The notes: generated by a model not told the origin, from the letters alone. A stretch of 64,000 nt of DNA from an uncultured Roseburia sp. (GCA_947644305.1 CANRYS010000003.1:102871-166870), one strand, 5' to 3'. Counted from the first letter of the stretch, positions 15,986-24,721 are shown. Made by a program: numbers and translations.

Positions 15986-16606
15986 CTACATCTCAAGTCC
16001 TAATCCTTTTAATATTTTATCATAGGATTGTTGTTCCGGCATAAGGATAAAATAACCGTTGATCATAACTTCATCGCCAAATTCTGTCTGAATCAGCAAA
16101 GCGTGGTCGCCGTACTGACCAAATTCTATCGCTGGTACGCTTAGTACCGAGGCGGCCATATCGACAGCCAGATACGGAATTGATGGTGAAATAACAAGAT
16201 TTGTCATGGTAGACAATGCTGACAGATAAGATCCTGCGATAATATTGCCGATCTCCTTCAGGGCAGAGAGATCCATCTCGTCAAATTCCCCTTGATAGGA
16301 GGCATCCCGCATCATAAGTTTGTTTACAAGATATTGGGCAGAATCTAGCCTCATCAAAAACATCATGCTTCCCTCGATATCCATTTGTATCTCCAGAAAG
16401 ATGCCGACTATGATCTCATCTTCTGGACAGATGGAAGCACCCAGTTTTGAAACCTCCAGCAGCTCTACTTTAGGCACATTCATGTTTACTCGGATTGAGA
16501 GCATGGACGCGATCGCTGTGGTTGCATTTCCTGCGCCAATATTTCCGAGTTCTTGAAGAACATCAACATATTTTTCATTGATCTCTACTAATGAATAATT
16601 GCTCAT
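15986..16606 (-). CDS. cheC: CheY-P phosphatase CheC
   Basis: A 206-residue chemotaxis protein with the two active-site helices of the CheC family, DVLQELGNIGAGNATTAIASML and SALKEIGNIIAGSYLSAL. Each carries the E..N pair that positions water for dephosphorylating CheY-P. It also binds CheD. The start at 16606 is set by GGAGG five bases upstream; the earlier ATG 16618 has none. It is the first gene of cheC-cheD, transcribed from the promoter at 16752-16724, behind a leader with two hairpins. No flagellar genes are in the window. Confidence 0.92.
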   Translation of the reverse strand: MSNYSLVEINEKYVDVLQELGNIGAGNATTAIASMLSIRVNMNVPKVELLEVSKLGASICPEDEIIVGIFLEIQMDIEGSMMFLMRLDSAQYLVNKLMMRDASYQGEFDEMDLSALKEIGNIIAGSYLSALSTMTNLVISPSIPYLAVDMAASVLSVPAIEFGQYGDHALLIQTEFGDEVMINGYFILMPEQQSYDKILKGLGLEM

Positions 16607-16636
16607 TAAATCCTCCATTTAAAATTAAGTTATAGT

Positions 16637-16681
16637 CCGGCAGTTTCGCCGGGCATAGTTAAGCCGATCATGAAACCGGCT
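16637..16681 (-). promoter_or_regulatory. Two-hairpin leader upstream of cheC
   Basis: On the minus strand, AGCCG-N10-CGGCT (16681-16662) is followed by CCGGC-N6-GCCGG (16652-16637), both perfect, about 30 nt before the cheC ribosome site. No run of T follows, so this is more likely a structured leader than a terminator. It does not match the cyclic-di-GMP riboswitch consensus as far as can be told by eye. Confidence 0.35.
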
Positions 16682-16723
16682 GGGGACAGCGGCGTACTCG
16701 TGCAGCCATAATTCTTTGTTCTT

Positions 16724-16752
16724 ATTTTAATACATTTTTTCCTTCTTGACAA
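16724..16752 (-). promoter_or_regulatory. Promoter of cheC-cheD
   Basis: On the minus strand, TTGTCA (16752-16747), a 17-bp spacer and TAAAAT (16729-16724). This is a sigma-A-like match; no sigma-D (flagellar) motif is seen. Confidence 0.55.
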
Positions 16753-16834
16753 GTCTGGTATTTTTTCTGCTTTTTGATAAAATAGTATCATGACAATGTA
16801 AGTTTAGATTCTAATTTCAGAGATGGAGGAGGTT

Positions 16835-17371
16835 ATGGAGCATAGAATTGCTGTGATTGGGTACAGTGGAAGTGGAAAATCGACCTTGGCGAGAAAACTG
16901 GCAGATCAATATGGATGTGAAGTACTGCATTTGGACTGCGTGCATTGGCTACCCGGCTGGAAGGAACGGGACAATGCAGAAAAAGAAGAGATTGTATCCG
17001 CATTTATGGATTCTCATAAAAGCTGGGTGATGGATGGAAATTATAAATCCACCTGTTATGAGAGAAGGATGGAGACAGCCACACAGATTATTTTTCTGGA
17101 TTTTCCAGTACATATCTGCCTGTACCGGGCATGGAAGAGATATTTCACCTACCGGGGCAAATCCCGGGAATCCATCACAGAGGGCTGTGAAGAAAAGATC
17201 GACCGGGAATTTCTTTGGTGGATACTGCACGAGGGAAGAGATAAAAACCACAAAGCATGGTATCAGAAGATTTACAAAAAATATTCTCATAAGATGGTAG
17301 TGCTGAAGAGTCCCAGAGAGGTGAGGGCATTCCAGAGCAGGCGGCAGGAGAAGCCAGAGAGGCAGAAATAG
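16835..17371 (+). CDS. P-loop ATPase, topology-modulation/adenylate-kinase-like
   Basis: A 178-residue nucleotide-binding protein with a Walker A loop, [15 protein letters not shown], near the start. LHLDCVHWLPGW and SWVMDGNYKST blocks follow, typical of the small 'topology modulation protein' (FlaR-like) kinases, and then the lid-like YRAWKRYFTYRGKSR. The family is related to adenylate and shikimate kinases; its substrate is not established. The start ATG 16835 is preceded by GGAGGAGG; the in-frame ATG 16823 overlaps that site and is rejected. The xylanase lipoprotein follows after 29 nt on the same strand without a terminator, though no functional link is obvious. Confidence 0.75.
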   Translation: MEHRIAVIGYSGSGKSTLARKLADQYGCEVLHLDCVHWLPGWKERDNAEKEEIVSAFMDSHKSWVMDGNYKSTCYERRMETATQIIFLDFPVHICLYRAWKRYFTYRGKSRESITEGCEEKIDREFLWWILHEGRDKNHKAWYQKIYKKYSHKMVVLKSPREVRAFQSRRQEKPERQK

Positions 17372-17400
17372 GCTTTGCATTTGAAAAGGAGGTTTAAAAT

Positions 17401-18570
17401 ATGAAGTTAAAAAAGTGGATGATAATAGGAGGAGTCACTATGTTGACAGCGTTTGCAGCGGCTGGCTGCGGCAAAGAGAGGGAGGTAAAAGATGAACAAA
17501 ACCTTTCGGTCTCGCCGGCAGCAGTGGAGCAAAAGGGAAGTGGGATATTAAAAGAAGCATTTGCAGAGGATTTTACTGTGGGGGTAGCGGTCAATATGGG
17601 AGCGTTGAACGATTCCGACAGGATAAAATCCGTATGCAATCATTTTAGCAGTATCACCATGGAAAATGAGATGAAGCCGGATAGTCTGCTGGATGGGGCA
17701 GCTTCGGAAAAGAGCAGCGACGGAATGCCGGAGATCAATACGAAAAGACTGGACCAGATCTTAAGTACGGCAAAAGAAAATAATATTCCTCTGCGGGGGC
17801 ATACGCTGGTGTGGCATAACCAGACTCCGGACTGGTTCTTTGCCAAAGATTATGAGCCATCCAAGGGGCTGGCAGGCAAGGGTGAGATGCGGAAAAGAAT
17901 GGAAGCGTACATTAAGAAGGTACTGACTTACTGCCAGGAGAACTATCCAGGAGTGGTATATGCCTGGGATGTTGTGAATGAGGCGATGGCAGACGAGGGC
18001 GGCTACCGCACCAAAAGCCGATGGTATGAGATTTATGGAGATGAGAGCTATATCGAGGATGCCTTTACCTTCGCCAGAAAATACGCGGACCCGGAAGTGA
18101 AATTATTTTACAATGATTATAACGAATATATGCCGGCGAAGCGGGAGATGATCACGGCGACGGTAAAGAAATTAAAAGAAAAGGGCGTTTTGGATGGCGT
18201 CGGCATGCAGAGCCACTGGGATATGGATTATCCCACCACAGATCTCATTGACGCGGCGCTGGAAAAATACGGTGCCATCGATGGGTTAGAGATCCAACTG
18301 ACAGAGATCGATATGCACAATACCGATGATTCAGAAGAGGGTCTGAGAGCACAGGCGGACCGTTATAAACAATTTTTCCAGACGATACTCCGGGCAGACC
18401 GGACACGAAAGGCCAATATTACAAATGTTACTTTCTGGGGCGTCACTGATGAGGATTCCTGGCTGACGAATTTTAAGGGGGAGACCAGTTATCCGCTGCT
18501 ATTTGAGGGAGAGATGGAAAAGAAGCCCTGTTATGACAGTATACTGGAGGCGGCGCAGGAGAAGTATTGA
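17401..18570 (+). CDS. Endo-1,4-beta-xylanase lipoprotein (GH10)
   Basis: A 389-residue surface lipoprotein whose lipobox FAAAGC puts the lipidated residue at Cys23, followed by a short linker and a single GH10 barrel. The acid/base Glu194 lies in AWDVVNEAM and the nucleophile Glu302 in IQLTEIDMH. RGHTLVWHNQTPDWF and the late NVTFWGVTDEDSW block are family signatures. It would cut the xylan backbone at the cell surface. No carbohydrate-binding module is attached. GAAAAGGAGG precedes the ATG. The lipid anchor implies local capture of products rather than release. No xylose uptake genes are nearby. Confidence 0.93.
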   Translation: MKLKKWMIIGGVTMLTAFAAAGCGKEREVKDEQNLSVSPAAVEQKGSGILKEAFAEDFTVGVAVNMGALNDSDRIKSVCNHFSSITMENEMKPDSLLDGAASEKSSDGMPEINTKRLDQILSTAKENNIPLRGHTLVWHNQTPDWFFAKDYEPSKGLAGKGEMRKRMEAYIKKVLTYCQENYPGVVYAWDVVNEAMADEGGYRTKSRWYEIYGDESYIEDAFTFARKYADPEVKLFYNDYNEYMPAKREMITATVKKLKEKGVLDGVGMQSHWDMDYPTTDLIDAALEKYGAIDGLEIQLTEIDMHNTDDSEEGLRAQADRYKQFFQTILRADRTRKANITNVTFWGVTDEDSWLTNFKGETSYPLLFEGEMEKKPCYDSILEAAQEKY

Positions 18571-18586
18571 TCCCCAAAAGAATTTT

Positions 18587-18621
18587 ACTGTCTTGTCAGT
18601 TGTAAAGTTTTGTGTTAAGAT
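18587..18621 (+). promoter_or_regulatory. nadABC promoter with candidate NiaR operator
   Basis: TTGTCA (18593-18598), 17 bp, TAAGAT (18616-18621). The -35 box is embedded in the partly palindromic ACTGTCTTGTCAGT (18587-18600; ACTG/CAGT ends, TGTC-type half sites as reported for NiaR). The repressor gene niaR closes the same gene cluster, which supports niacin-responsive repression. Confidence 0.5.
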
Positions 18622-18700
18622 AGGGATTAAATAATAACTGGGGCGACGCCGTCCCACCCAATCATGTGTGTCGGAAAACGGCACAGAAACGAGGAAGATT

Positions 18701-19609
18701 GTGAAAGAACTGAAAGACAAGATTAACCGGTTGAAGAAAGAAAAAAATGCGGTAATCCTGGCGCATTACTACGTGAGTGATGAGGTTCAGGATGTGGCGG
18801 ATTACATAGGGGATTCTTTTTATCTGAGCCAGATCGCTAAGAAAGCGGATGCAAACACCATTGTGTTCTGTGGCGTGTCCTTTATGGGGGAAAGTGCCAA
18901 GATACTGAGTCCCGAAAAGACTGTGCTTATGCCGGACGCGTCGGCGGATTGTCCCATGGCACACATGGCGCAAAAAGAAAAGATCCAGAGCATCAGGGAA
19001 GAATATGGAGATCTGGCGGTGGTGTGTTATATCAATTCAACGGCGGAACTCAAGGAGCTCTCGGACGTCTGCGTGACCTCTTCCAATGCGGTGAAGATCG
19101 TCAAGGCGCTTCCCAATAAAAATATTTTCTTTATCCCTGACGGGAATCTGGGACGGTTTGTGGCGAAGCAGGTTCCGGAAAAAAATGTGATATTAAACGA
19201 CGGGTATTGTCCGGTTCATGCGAAGATGACAGCGGCAGCGGTGAGAGAAGCCAGACAACAGCATCCTAAGGCGGAAGTTCTTTCCCACCCGGAATGTATC
19301 GAAGAGGTGCTGGAACTGTCAGATTATATCGGAAGTACCTCTGGAATCATTGATTATGCAGGGCAGAGCAGCGGGAAAGAATTTATTGTGTGTACCGAGA
19401 CCGGTGTCTTTTACGAACTGGTAAAGAACAATCCAGGCAAATCTTTTTATCCGGTTATGGAACATCAGGTGTGTGAAGATATGAAGAGGATCACCCTTGA
19501 AAAGGTGGCGGATGTTCTGGAATATGGTAAAAATGAAGTGTTTGTGAGTGAGGAATTGCGAAAGGGTGCCAATGCACCTCTGACAAACATGCTGAAACTT
19601 GGCAAATGA
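18701..19609 (+). CDS. nadA: Quinolinate synthase A
   Basis: A 302-residue [4Fe-4S] enzyme that condenses iminoaspartate with dihydroxyacetone phosphate to quinolinate in de novo NAD synthesis. It begins at GTG 18701 behind GAGGA, giving the usual N terminus MKELKDKINRLKKEKNAVILAHYY; an earlier GTG (18668) has no ribosome site. Cluster ligand candidates lie in TIVFCGVSFMGE, NDGYCPVHAKM and HPECIEEV, and the DGNLG and GSTSGI loops are present. It is first in nadA-nadB-nadC-niaR, with 18 nt to nadB. Transcription from 18593-18621 is probably repressed by NiaR. Confidence 0.93.
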   Translation: MKELKDKINRLKKEKNAVILAHYYVSDEVQDVADYIGDSFYLSQIAKKADANTIVFCGVSFMGESAKILSPEKTVLMPDASADCPMAHMAQKEKIQSIREEYGDLAVVCYINSTAELKELSDVCVTSSNAVKIVKALPNKNIFFIPDGNLGRFVAKQVPEKNVILNDGYCPVHAKMTAAAVREARQQHPKAEVLSHPECIEEVLELSDYIGSTSGIIDYAGQSSGKEFIVCTETGVFYELVKNNPGKSFYPVMEHQVCEDMKRITLEKVADVLEYGKNEVFVSEELRKGANAPLTNMLKLGK

Positions 19610-19627
19610 TACGGCAAAGGCGGCAGT

Positions 19628-20929
19628 ATGAAGAAAAAAGCAGATATTTTAATTGTGGGAAGCGGAGCAGCGGGGCTGTTCTGCGCATTGAATTTGCCCA
19701 GGGATAAAAAGATCATTATGATCACCAAGGATGAGGTGGAGAACAGCGATTCTTATCTGGCTCAGGGAGGGATCTGCGTTCTTAAGTCAGAAGAGGATTA
19801 TGATAACTATTATGAGGATACGATGCGGGCAGGACATCATGAGAACCGCAGGGAGTCTGTGGATATCATGATCCGTTCCTCGCGGAATATCATTGACGAC
19901 CTGATCCTGTATGGCGTGGACTTTAAAAATGACCACGGTTCTCTTGTCTTCACCAGGGAAGGAGGGCACTCCACGCCGAGGATTCTGTTCCATGAGGACA
20001 TCACTGGCAAAGAGATCACCAGTAAGCTTCTGGCAGCGGTTCAGAAACTTGACAACGTAAAAATATATGAACATACAGCGATGATCGATCTGGTGACAGA
20101 GAAAAACACCTGTTTCGGCGCGGTGGTAACCGATGAGCACGGAGAGCTTCTGACGATCCGGGCAGATTATACCGTACTTGCCTGCGGCGGTCTCGGAGGA
20201 CTGTATGAGCATTCTACCAATTTCCGGCATATGACAGGAGATGCACTGGCCATCGCCTTGAAACACGGAATAGAGCTGGAAAATATTGACTATATTCAGA
20301 TCCATCCAACCACTTTGTATTCAAAGAAGCCGGGAAGGAGATTTCTCATCTCAGAATCGGTGAGAGGGGAAGGGGCTGTACTTCTGAACAAAGACGGACA
20401 GCGGTTTGTGGACGAGCTGCTGCCGCGGGACGTATTGACGGAGAAGGTATATGAACAGATGGAACGAGACCAGATGCCTTATGTGCGGTTGAGCCTGGCT
20501 CCTATTTCCGAGGAGGAGATCAAAGGGCATTTTCCGAACATTTATAAACGCTGTCTAGAAGAGGGTTACGATGTGACCAAAGAGCCGGTGCCTGTTGTGC
20601 CGGCACAGCACTATTTTATGGGAGGGATCTGGGTGGATTGTGACAGCAGGACTTCCATGAATCAGCTCTATGCCATCGGAGAGACCAGTTGCAACGGTGT
20701 ACATGGGGCGAACCGCCTCGCCAGTAATTCGCTGCTGGAAAGCCTGGTCTTTGCCAAACGGGCGGCGAACCGGATCATGAAGAACTATACCCATATTTCC
20801 CATGACCCCTCAGTGGATACCAGAACATATGATGATCTGGAACGTCTCTGGAAAGAGTATGGGAACATGGTACTGGCAGAGATCGAGAGACAAAAAGGGA
20901 AAAGAAAGGAACAGAAAAGACATGAATGA
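19628..20929 (+). CDS. nadB: L-aspartate oxidase
   Basis: A 433-residue FAD enzyme that oxidises aspartate to iminoaspartate for NadA. The N-terminal dinucleotide fold ILIVGSGAAGLFCALNLP, the YLAQGGI loop, the catalytic region RFLISESVRGEGAVLLN with HPTTLY, and the substrate block QHYFMGGIWVD...TSCNGVHGANRLASNSLLESLVF are all present. The protein is about 100 residues shorter than E. coli NadB, lacking most of the C-terminal helical domain; such short forms occur in Clostridia. It starts at ATG behind GGCGGCAG and overlaps nadC by 8 bp. Confidence 0.93.
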   Translation: MKKKADILIVGSGAAGLFCALNLPRDKKIIMITKDEVENSDSYLAQGGICVLKSEEDYDNYYEDTMRAGHHENRRESVDIMIRSSRNIIDDLILYGVDFKNDHGSLVFTREGGHSTPRILFHEDITGKEITSKLLAAVQKLDNVKIYEHTAMIDLVTEKNTCFGAVVTDEHGELLTIRADYTVLACGGLGGLYEHSTNFRHMTGDALAIALKHGIELENIDYIQIHPTTLYSKKPGRRFLISESVRGEGAVLLNKDGQRFVDELLPRDVLTEKVYEQMERDQMPYVRLSLAPISEEEIKGHFPNIYKRCLEEGYDVTKEPVPVVPAQHYFMGGIWVDCDSRTSMNQLYAIGETSCNGVHGANRLASNSLLESLVFAKRAANRIMKNYTHISHDPSVDTRTYDDLERLWKEYGNMVLAEIERQKGKRKEQKRHE

Positions 20930-21776
20930 GATAACTATGCAGTTAAATGCGGATAAATTGATACAGATGGCGCTTCAGGAGGACATTACCAGCGAGGATA
21001 TCACTACCAATGCGGTGATGCCAGGGGCCCGAAAGGGAGAAGTACAGCTAATTTGCAAACAGGATGGTATCGTTGCAGGGCTGGGAATATTTTCTAGAGT
21101 GTTTGAGCTGCTGGATGATGCCGTGGAGGTCGACTTGAAATGCCAGGATGGAGATATGGTGAAGGAAGGGCAGCTTATGGCTGTTCTGACGGGAGATATC
21201 CGGGTGCTTCTCTCCGGTGAACGCGTGGCATTAAACTATCTCCAGCGGATGAGCGGCATCGCTACCTATACCGCTTCTATTGCTAAGCTTTTAGAGGGTT
21301 CCAGGACAAAGCTTCTCGATACCCGCAAGACAACCCCAAACATGCGGGTTTTTGAAAAATATGCGGTGAAGGTGGGCGGCGGTTATAATCACCGCTACAA
21401 TCTGTCCGATGGCGTACTGTTGAAGGACAATCATATCGGCGCTGCCGGCGGAGTAAAGCAGGCGGTGCGGATGGCGAAGGAATATGCACCTTTTGTGCGC
21501 AAGATCGAGGTGGAGGTGGAAAACCTTGACATGGTCAGAGAGGCAGTCGATGCCGGAGCAGACATCATTATGCTGGATAATATGTCACCAGAAGAGATGA
21601 AAGAGGCCGTTCGCATAATCGATGGAAGGGCAGAGACAGAGTGTTCTGGCAATGTTACCAAAGAGAATGTGGAGCGTCTGGTGGACATAGGAGTGGACTA
21701 CATATCCAGCGGGGCATTGACTCATTCCGCTCCGATCCTGGATATTTCATTGAAAAATCTTCATCCAGTGGAGTAG
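20922..21776 (+). CDS. nadC: Nicotinate-nucleotide pyrophosphorylase (carboxylating)
   Basis: A 284-residue quinolinate phosphoribosyltransferase that makes nicotinate mononucleotide from quinolinate and PRPP. The start is ATG 20922 (MNEITMQLNADKLIQMALQEDI), inside the end of nadB with AAAGGA upstream; a longer in-frame reading from 20802 lies wholly within nadB. Typical blocks are ALNYLQRMSGIAT, LLDTRKTTPNMRVFEKYAVKVGGG, HRYNLSDGVLLKDNH, IEVEVENL and DIIMLDNMSPEEM. It completes the three-step de novo route encoded in this operon. Confidence 0.95.
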   Translation: MNEITMQLNADKLIQMALQEDITSEDITTNAVMPGARKGEVQLICKQDGIVAGLGIFSRVFELLDDAVEVDLKCQDGDMVKEGQLMAVLTGDIRVLLSGERVALNYLQRMSGIATYTASIAKLLEGSRTKLLDTRKTTPNMRVFEKYAVKVGGGYNHRYNLSDGVLLKDNHIGAAGGVKQAVRMAKEYAPFVRKIEVEVENLDMVREAVDAGADIIMLDNMSPEEMKEAVRIIDGRAETECSGNVTKENVERLVDIGVDYISSGALTHSAPILDISLKNLHPVE

Positions 21777-21849
21777 GTTATCTTAAGAAGTCTGCCGAAA
21801 TTATGATAAGACAGAAACGTCTAAGAACAGAGGAAAGGTATGGTAGAAG

Positions 21850-22371
21850 ATGAGCGGTAAGGAACGTCGGGATTTGATCTTGCGTGAATTGCGTGAGACG
21901 AAGGTTCCTGTGTCGGGAACCAGGCTTGCCAGCGAATTTCATGTCAGCCGTCAGGTGATTGTTCAGGACATTGCGATACTTCGTGCTGCCCATATGAACA
22001 TATTGTCCACGAACCGGGGATATATGCTTCAGAGCGATGTGGAGACAGGCGCCACACGAATTTTTAAGATGTGTAATACCGACGAGCAGACGGAAGATGA
22101 GCTGCGGACCATCGTGTATTACGGCGGCGTGGTAGAGAATGACTTTGTGAACCACAAGGTATATGGAAGGGTTCAGGTGGATCTGAATATCCGTTCTAGC
22201 CGGGATGTGACGGAGTTTATTAAAGGAATCCGCAGCGGGAAATCCACGCCGCTGAAAAATATTACCTCGGATTACCATTATCATACGGTATCGGCAGATT
22301 CGGAAGAGACGCTGGATCTTATTGAAGAGGCATTGAAGGAAAAAAATTATTTGATCATAAAGAAGTCATAA
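21850..22371 (+). CDS. niaR: Niacin-responsive transcriptional repressor
   Basis: A 173-residue repressor. The N-terminal helix-turn-helix (about 5-60: LILRELRETKVPVSGTRLASEFHVSRQVIVQDIAILRA) is followed by a 3H domain named for conserved histidines (NHKVYGRVQVDL and DYHYHTVSAD are visible), which binds a metal and senses nicotinate. In Firmicutes such proteins repress nadBCA-type operons. Its position 73 nt after nadC and the palindrome over the nadA -35 box support local control. GAAAGG lies upstream of ATG 21850. The terminator at 22416-22445 ends the cluster. Confidence 0.9.
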   Translation: MSGKERRDLILRELRETKVPVSGTRLASEFHVSRQVIVQDIAILRAAHMNILSTNRGYMLQSDVETGATRIFKMCNTDEQTEDELRTIVYYGGVVENDFVNHKVYGRVQVDLNIRSSRDVTEFIKGIRSGKSTPLKNITSDYHYHTVSADSEETLDLIEEALKEKNYLIIKKS

Positions 22372-22415
22372 CCTTATGGCCGGATTGGAGCCGCCAAGTT
22401 AGATCTTAGAAATGT

Positions 22416-22445
22416 GATAAAGGACTGCTAATGCAGTCCTTTATC
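22416..22445 (+). terminator. Terminator of the nad operon
   Basis: A 13-bp perfect stem pairs 22416-22428 (GATAAAGGACTGC) with 22433-22445 through a 4-nt loop, 45 nt after niaR. The T run is short (within the stem only). Confidence 0.75.
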
Positions 22446-22700
22446 TGAAAGAGGAGTTTTATGAAAAAATATCAAAAATAAGAAAATTGCCAAAAATTAT
22501 AGGTTTGTATAAGTTGTTGTCTTGCTTAACTTATGAACTTAGTATAAATCAGAAATGTGAATAAACCATGTTCAAATTGACTAAAAAATGTGAACGTTCT
22601 GTAACAAAATTGTGGAGGATGCTGTTCAATGGGTGTAAATTGTATCTTCCGTGGGTGCCATAAGAACAGGTTATAAAAGAACCGTGTATACAGAAACATA
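22446..22700. other. AT-rich intergenic stretch without recognised gene
   Basis: The gap between the nad terminator and the chemoreceptor promoter is AT-rich. It contains a 7-codon frame from 22459 and a loose pair GTTCA/TGAAC around 22569-22594. No riboswitch, RNA gene or transposon end is recognised. Confidence 0.5.
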
Positions 22701-22729
22701 TTGTATCCATGGGGAAAATATGATAAAAT
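22701..22729 (+). promoter_or_regulatory. Promoter of the first chemoreceptor gene
   Basis: TTGTAT (22701-22706), 17 bp, TAAAAT (22724-22729), 45 bp before the GTG start at 22774. Confidence 0.5.
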
Positions 22730-22773
22730 TAAGACATTAAAGTTGAGGTCAAAAGAAAGGAGGAACAAAGGTA

Positions 22774-24138
22774 GTGAGTGTGGGAACAAATTCAGTGCGT
22801 AGTGAATTGAAGAGTCAAAAGGAAAAGGTAGTAAAGCAGTTGACGATTCATAAATATATGCACATACAATTTATCAAACTTGGGTTTGTTGTTGGGTTAG
22901 CTCTAGTACTGTTGGGTGCTTTTGCTGCTTTTGAGGGAATTAAACTGACGCAGTATGAAGCGGGGAAGTATAACACCAGTCAGGGGCTCCAGATTACGCT
23001 AACCATTGCATTTGTCAGTGTGGTGGTGATCGCCATCATTATTTTGATCGACAGAGTACTGAGCCGGGTTGTGAAGAAGATATTACAGAGGATCGGGGAG
23101 CCGGTACAGATCATGGATGAGGTGATGAGCAACCTGGCAAGTGGCAAATTAGAGGACAATTTTTCCTATGATATGGAGGATGAATTTAGTAATATGGTGT
23201 CCAATGCCGGAAGTGCCGTGAGAGAGCTGAAAAAATACATCGACAACATTACCGACACACTGCATGAGATGGAAGAACGAAATATGGATGTGACTGTTGA
23301 ACAGGAGTATATTGGGGATTTTGCTGAGATCCGTACCTCCATGCTTAGTATAATCGACAGTCTGAACGTAACCCTCTATGAGATGCGGTCTTCTTTTATG
23401 CAGGTAAGGGATGGCGCCGATTCTCTTGCCGAGACGGCACAGTCTATGGCAGATGGCGCAGAACAACAGTCCGTACATATCAAAGGAATGGTAGATCAGA
23501 TCGAGGAAGTGGCGGATTCCGTACATAATAATACGATTGCGGCGCAGGATGTAGAGAGGCTCTCCAAAGACTCTATGAAAAGAATGGCAGAGGGAGAGAA
23601 GAAAATGGATGAGCTGTCCCAGGCGATGGATCAGATCCGCATGGAATCCAATGAGATCGCCAGCATCATCGAGGTGATCACAGGGATTGCGGCGCAGACG
23701 AATCTCCTTGCTTTGAATGCATCGATTGAAGCGGCCAGGGCTGGGGAACATGGAAAGGGCTTTGCTGTGGTGGCAAGTGAGATCGGTGGACTGGCCGGTT
23801 CCAGTGCTGAGGCATCCCAGAATATCACGGAACTGATACAGAAAAGTATCGCTGCCGTAAATAACGGGGTGACAATCACAGGAGAGACTGTGGAGATGTT
23901 AGAGGGTATCTCAAAGATTTCTTCTGAAATTTCCCAGAACATTTCCCGGATCACAGATACCAGTATAAAACAGGATGATTCTCTGAAAAATATGCTGGAC
24001 AGCGCCAATGAGATCGCGGCGGTTATTGATCAGAACACGGCTGCTGCTGAGGAGAGTTCGGCGCTTTCCGAGGAATTATTAGGGTATACAGAAAATGTGA
24101 TGGCACAGATCGAGAAATATAAGATCAAAGAGAATTGA
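22774..24138 (+). CDS. Methyl-accepting chemotaxis protein lacking an external sensor domain
   Basis: A 454-residue chemoreceptor starting at GTG 22774 behind AAAGGAGG. Two membrane helices (about 37-58 and 73-96) are joined by a loop of only about 15 residues. A HAMP-like segment (about 95-150) and a long coiled-coil signalling domain follow, with the hairpin tip [30 protein letters not shown] near 310-335 that contacts CheA and CheW. With no ligand domain outside, it may sense membrane state, partner proteins or cytosolic cues. It is monocistronic, separated from the MarR unit by a strong promoter. Confidence 0.9.
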   Translation: MSVGTNSVRSELKSQKEKVVKQLTIHKYMHIQFIKLGFVVGLALVLLGAFAAFEGIKLTQYEAGKYNTSQGLQITLTIAFVSVVVIAIIILIDRVLSRVVKKILQRIGEPVQIMDEVMSNLASGKLEDNFSYDMEDEFSNMVSNAGSAVRELKKYIDNITDTLHEMEERNMDVTVEQEYIGDFAEIRTSMLSIIDSLNVTLYEMRSSFMQVRDGADSLAETAQSMADGAEQQSVHIKGMVDQIEEVADSVHNNTIAAQDVERLSKDSMKRMAEGEKKMDELSQAMDQIRMESNEIASIIEVITGIAAQTNLLALNASIEAARAGEHGKGFAVVASEIGGLAGSSAEASQNITELIQKSIAAVNNGVTITGETVEMLEGISKISSEISQNISRITDTSIKQDDSLKNMLDSANEIAAVIDQNTAAAEESSALSEELLGYTENVMAQIEKYKIKEN

Positions 24139-24149
24139 TAAGTAGGATG

Positions 24150-24177
24150 TTGACAAACAATAAAATATGAGTATAAT
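24150..24177 (+). promoter_or_regulatory. Consensus sigma-A promoter of the MarR-ABC exporter operon
   Basis: TTGACA (24150-24155), a 16-bp spacer and TATAAT (24172-24177): both hexamers are perfect. The operator begins at the next base, so repression by steric block is expected. Confidence 0.8.
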
Positions 24178-24216
24178 AAATAGTTAGCAAGTTAATTATT
24201 AGCTTGCTAACTATTT
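24178..24216. promoter_or_regulatory. Inverted-repeat operator, probably for the MarR regulator
   Basis: AAATAGTTAGCAAG (24178-24191) and CTTGCTAACTATTT (24203-24216) form a perfect 14-bp inverted repeat with 11-bp spacer. Within it, two related 12-mers, TTAGCAAGTTAA and TTAGCTTGCTAA, lie 15 bp apart (24184-24195, 24199-24210), suggesting two dimer sites. As RNA it could also act as a terminator for the upstream chemoreceptor, since TTTTCTT follows. Confidence 0.65.
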
Positions 24217-24244
24217 TCTTGTGGAGAAAAGGAGGTAGTCTCAG

Positions 24245-24721
24245 TTGGGAAAAATAAAACCCATAGGATGCTGGGAGATGAGTGAGAAAGATTTTTTGAA
24301 TACGGCCAATCCGATGGTGATCATGATTTTTATCAATCAGATGCATCGGAAAAAGATGGAGCGTCTGCTAGAGGGTACAGGGCTGCACCGGGCACAGCAC
24401 AGGCTGCTGATGACATTGTCAGAGGGAGAATTTGAATCCCAGGCTGAGCTGGCGGCTGTCCTGGAAATATCCACGGCAACAGTGGCGGTTTCCCTGAAAA
24501 AACTGGAGAGGGACGGATATATTCAAAAAACTACGAAAAAGGATGATTCTCGTGCGAAGTTTGTCAGTCTGACCGAAAAGGGGGAGGACGTGGTGGCGAG
24601 AAGCAGGGAAATATTTGCTTATATGGATCAAAGTGTGATCCGGGGATTTTCGGAGGAAGAGCTGGTCACCCTGCGAAAATTTCTAAAGCAGATGTATGAC
24701 AATGTAAAAGAAATTGAGTAA
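24245..24721 (+). CDS. MarR-family transcriptional regulator
   Basis: A 158-residue winged-helix repressor. The DNA-binding region spans about 48-115 (HRAQHRLLMTLSEGEFESQAELAAVLEISTATVAVSLKKLERDGYI) with the wing KKDDSRAKFVSLTEKGE. The best start is TTG 24245 with GGAGG nine bases upstream; ATG 24278 is possible but has poor spacing. It heads an operon with two ABC exporter half-transporters (18 nt to the first), and its operator lies between the -10 box and the gene. It is therefore most likely an autorepressor released by the exported drug or metabolite. Confidence 0.88.
   Translation: MGKIKPIGCWEMSEKDFLNTANPMVIMIFINQMHRKKMERLLEGTGLHRAQHRLLMTLSEGEFESQAELAAVLEISTATVAVSLKKLERDGYIQKTTKKDDSRAKFVSLTEKGEDVVARSREIFAYMDQSVIRGFSEEELVTLRKFLKQMYDNVKEIE

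Noticed and set aside
16637..16681. Cyclic-di-GMP riboswitch upstream of cheC
   Set aside because: The conserved core bases of known cyclic-di-GMP riboswitches are not seen; only two simple hairpins are supported.
16746..16783. Plus-strand promoter TTGACA...TAAAAT for the P-loop gene
   Set aside because: The spacer is 26 bp, too long for a sigma-A promoter. The same bases form the better minus-strand cheC promoter.
22459..22479. Seven-codon frame after GAGGAG following the nad terminator
   Set aside because: It is too short and A-rich to support as a gene; no leader-peptide logic with the following receptor gene.
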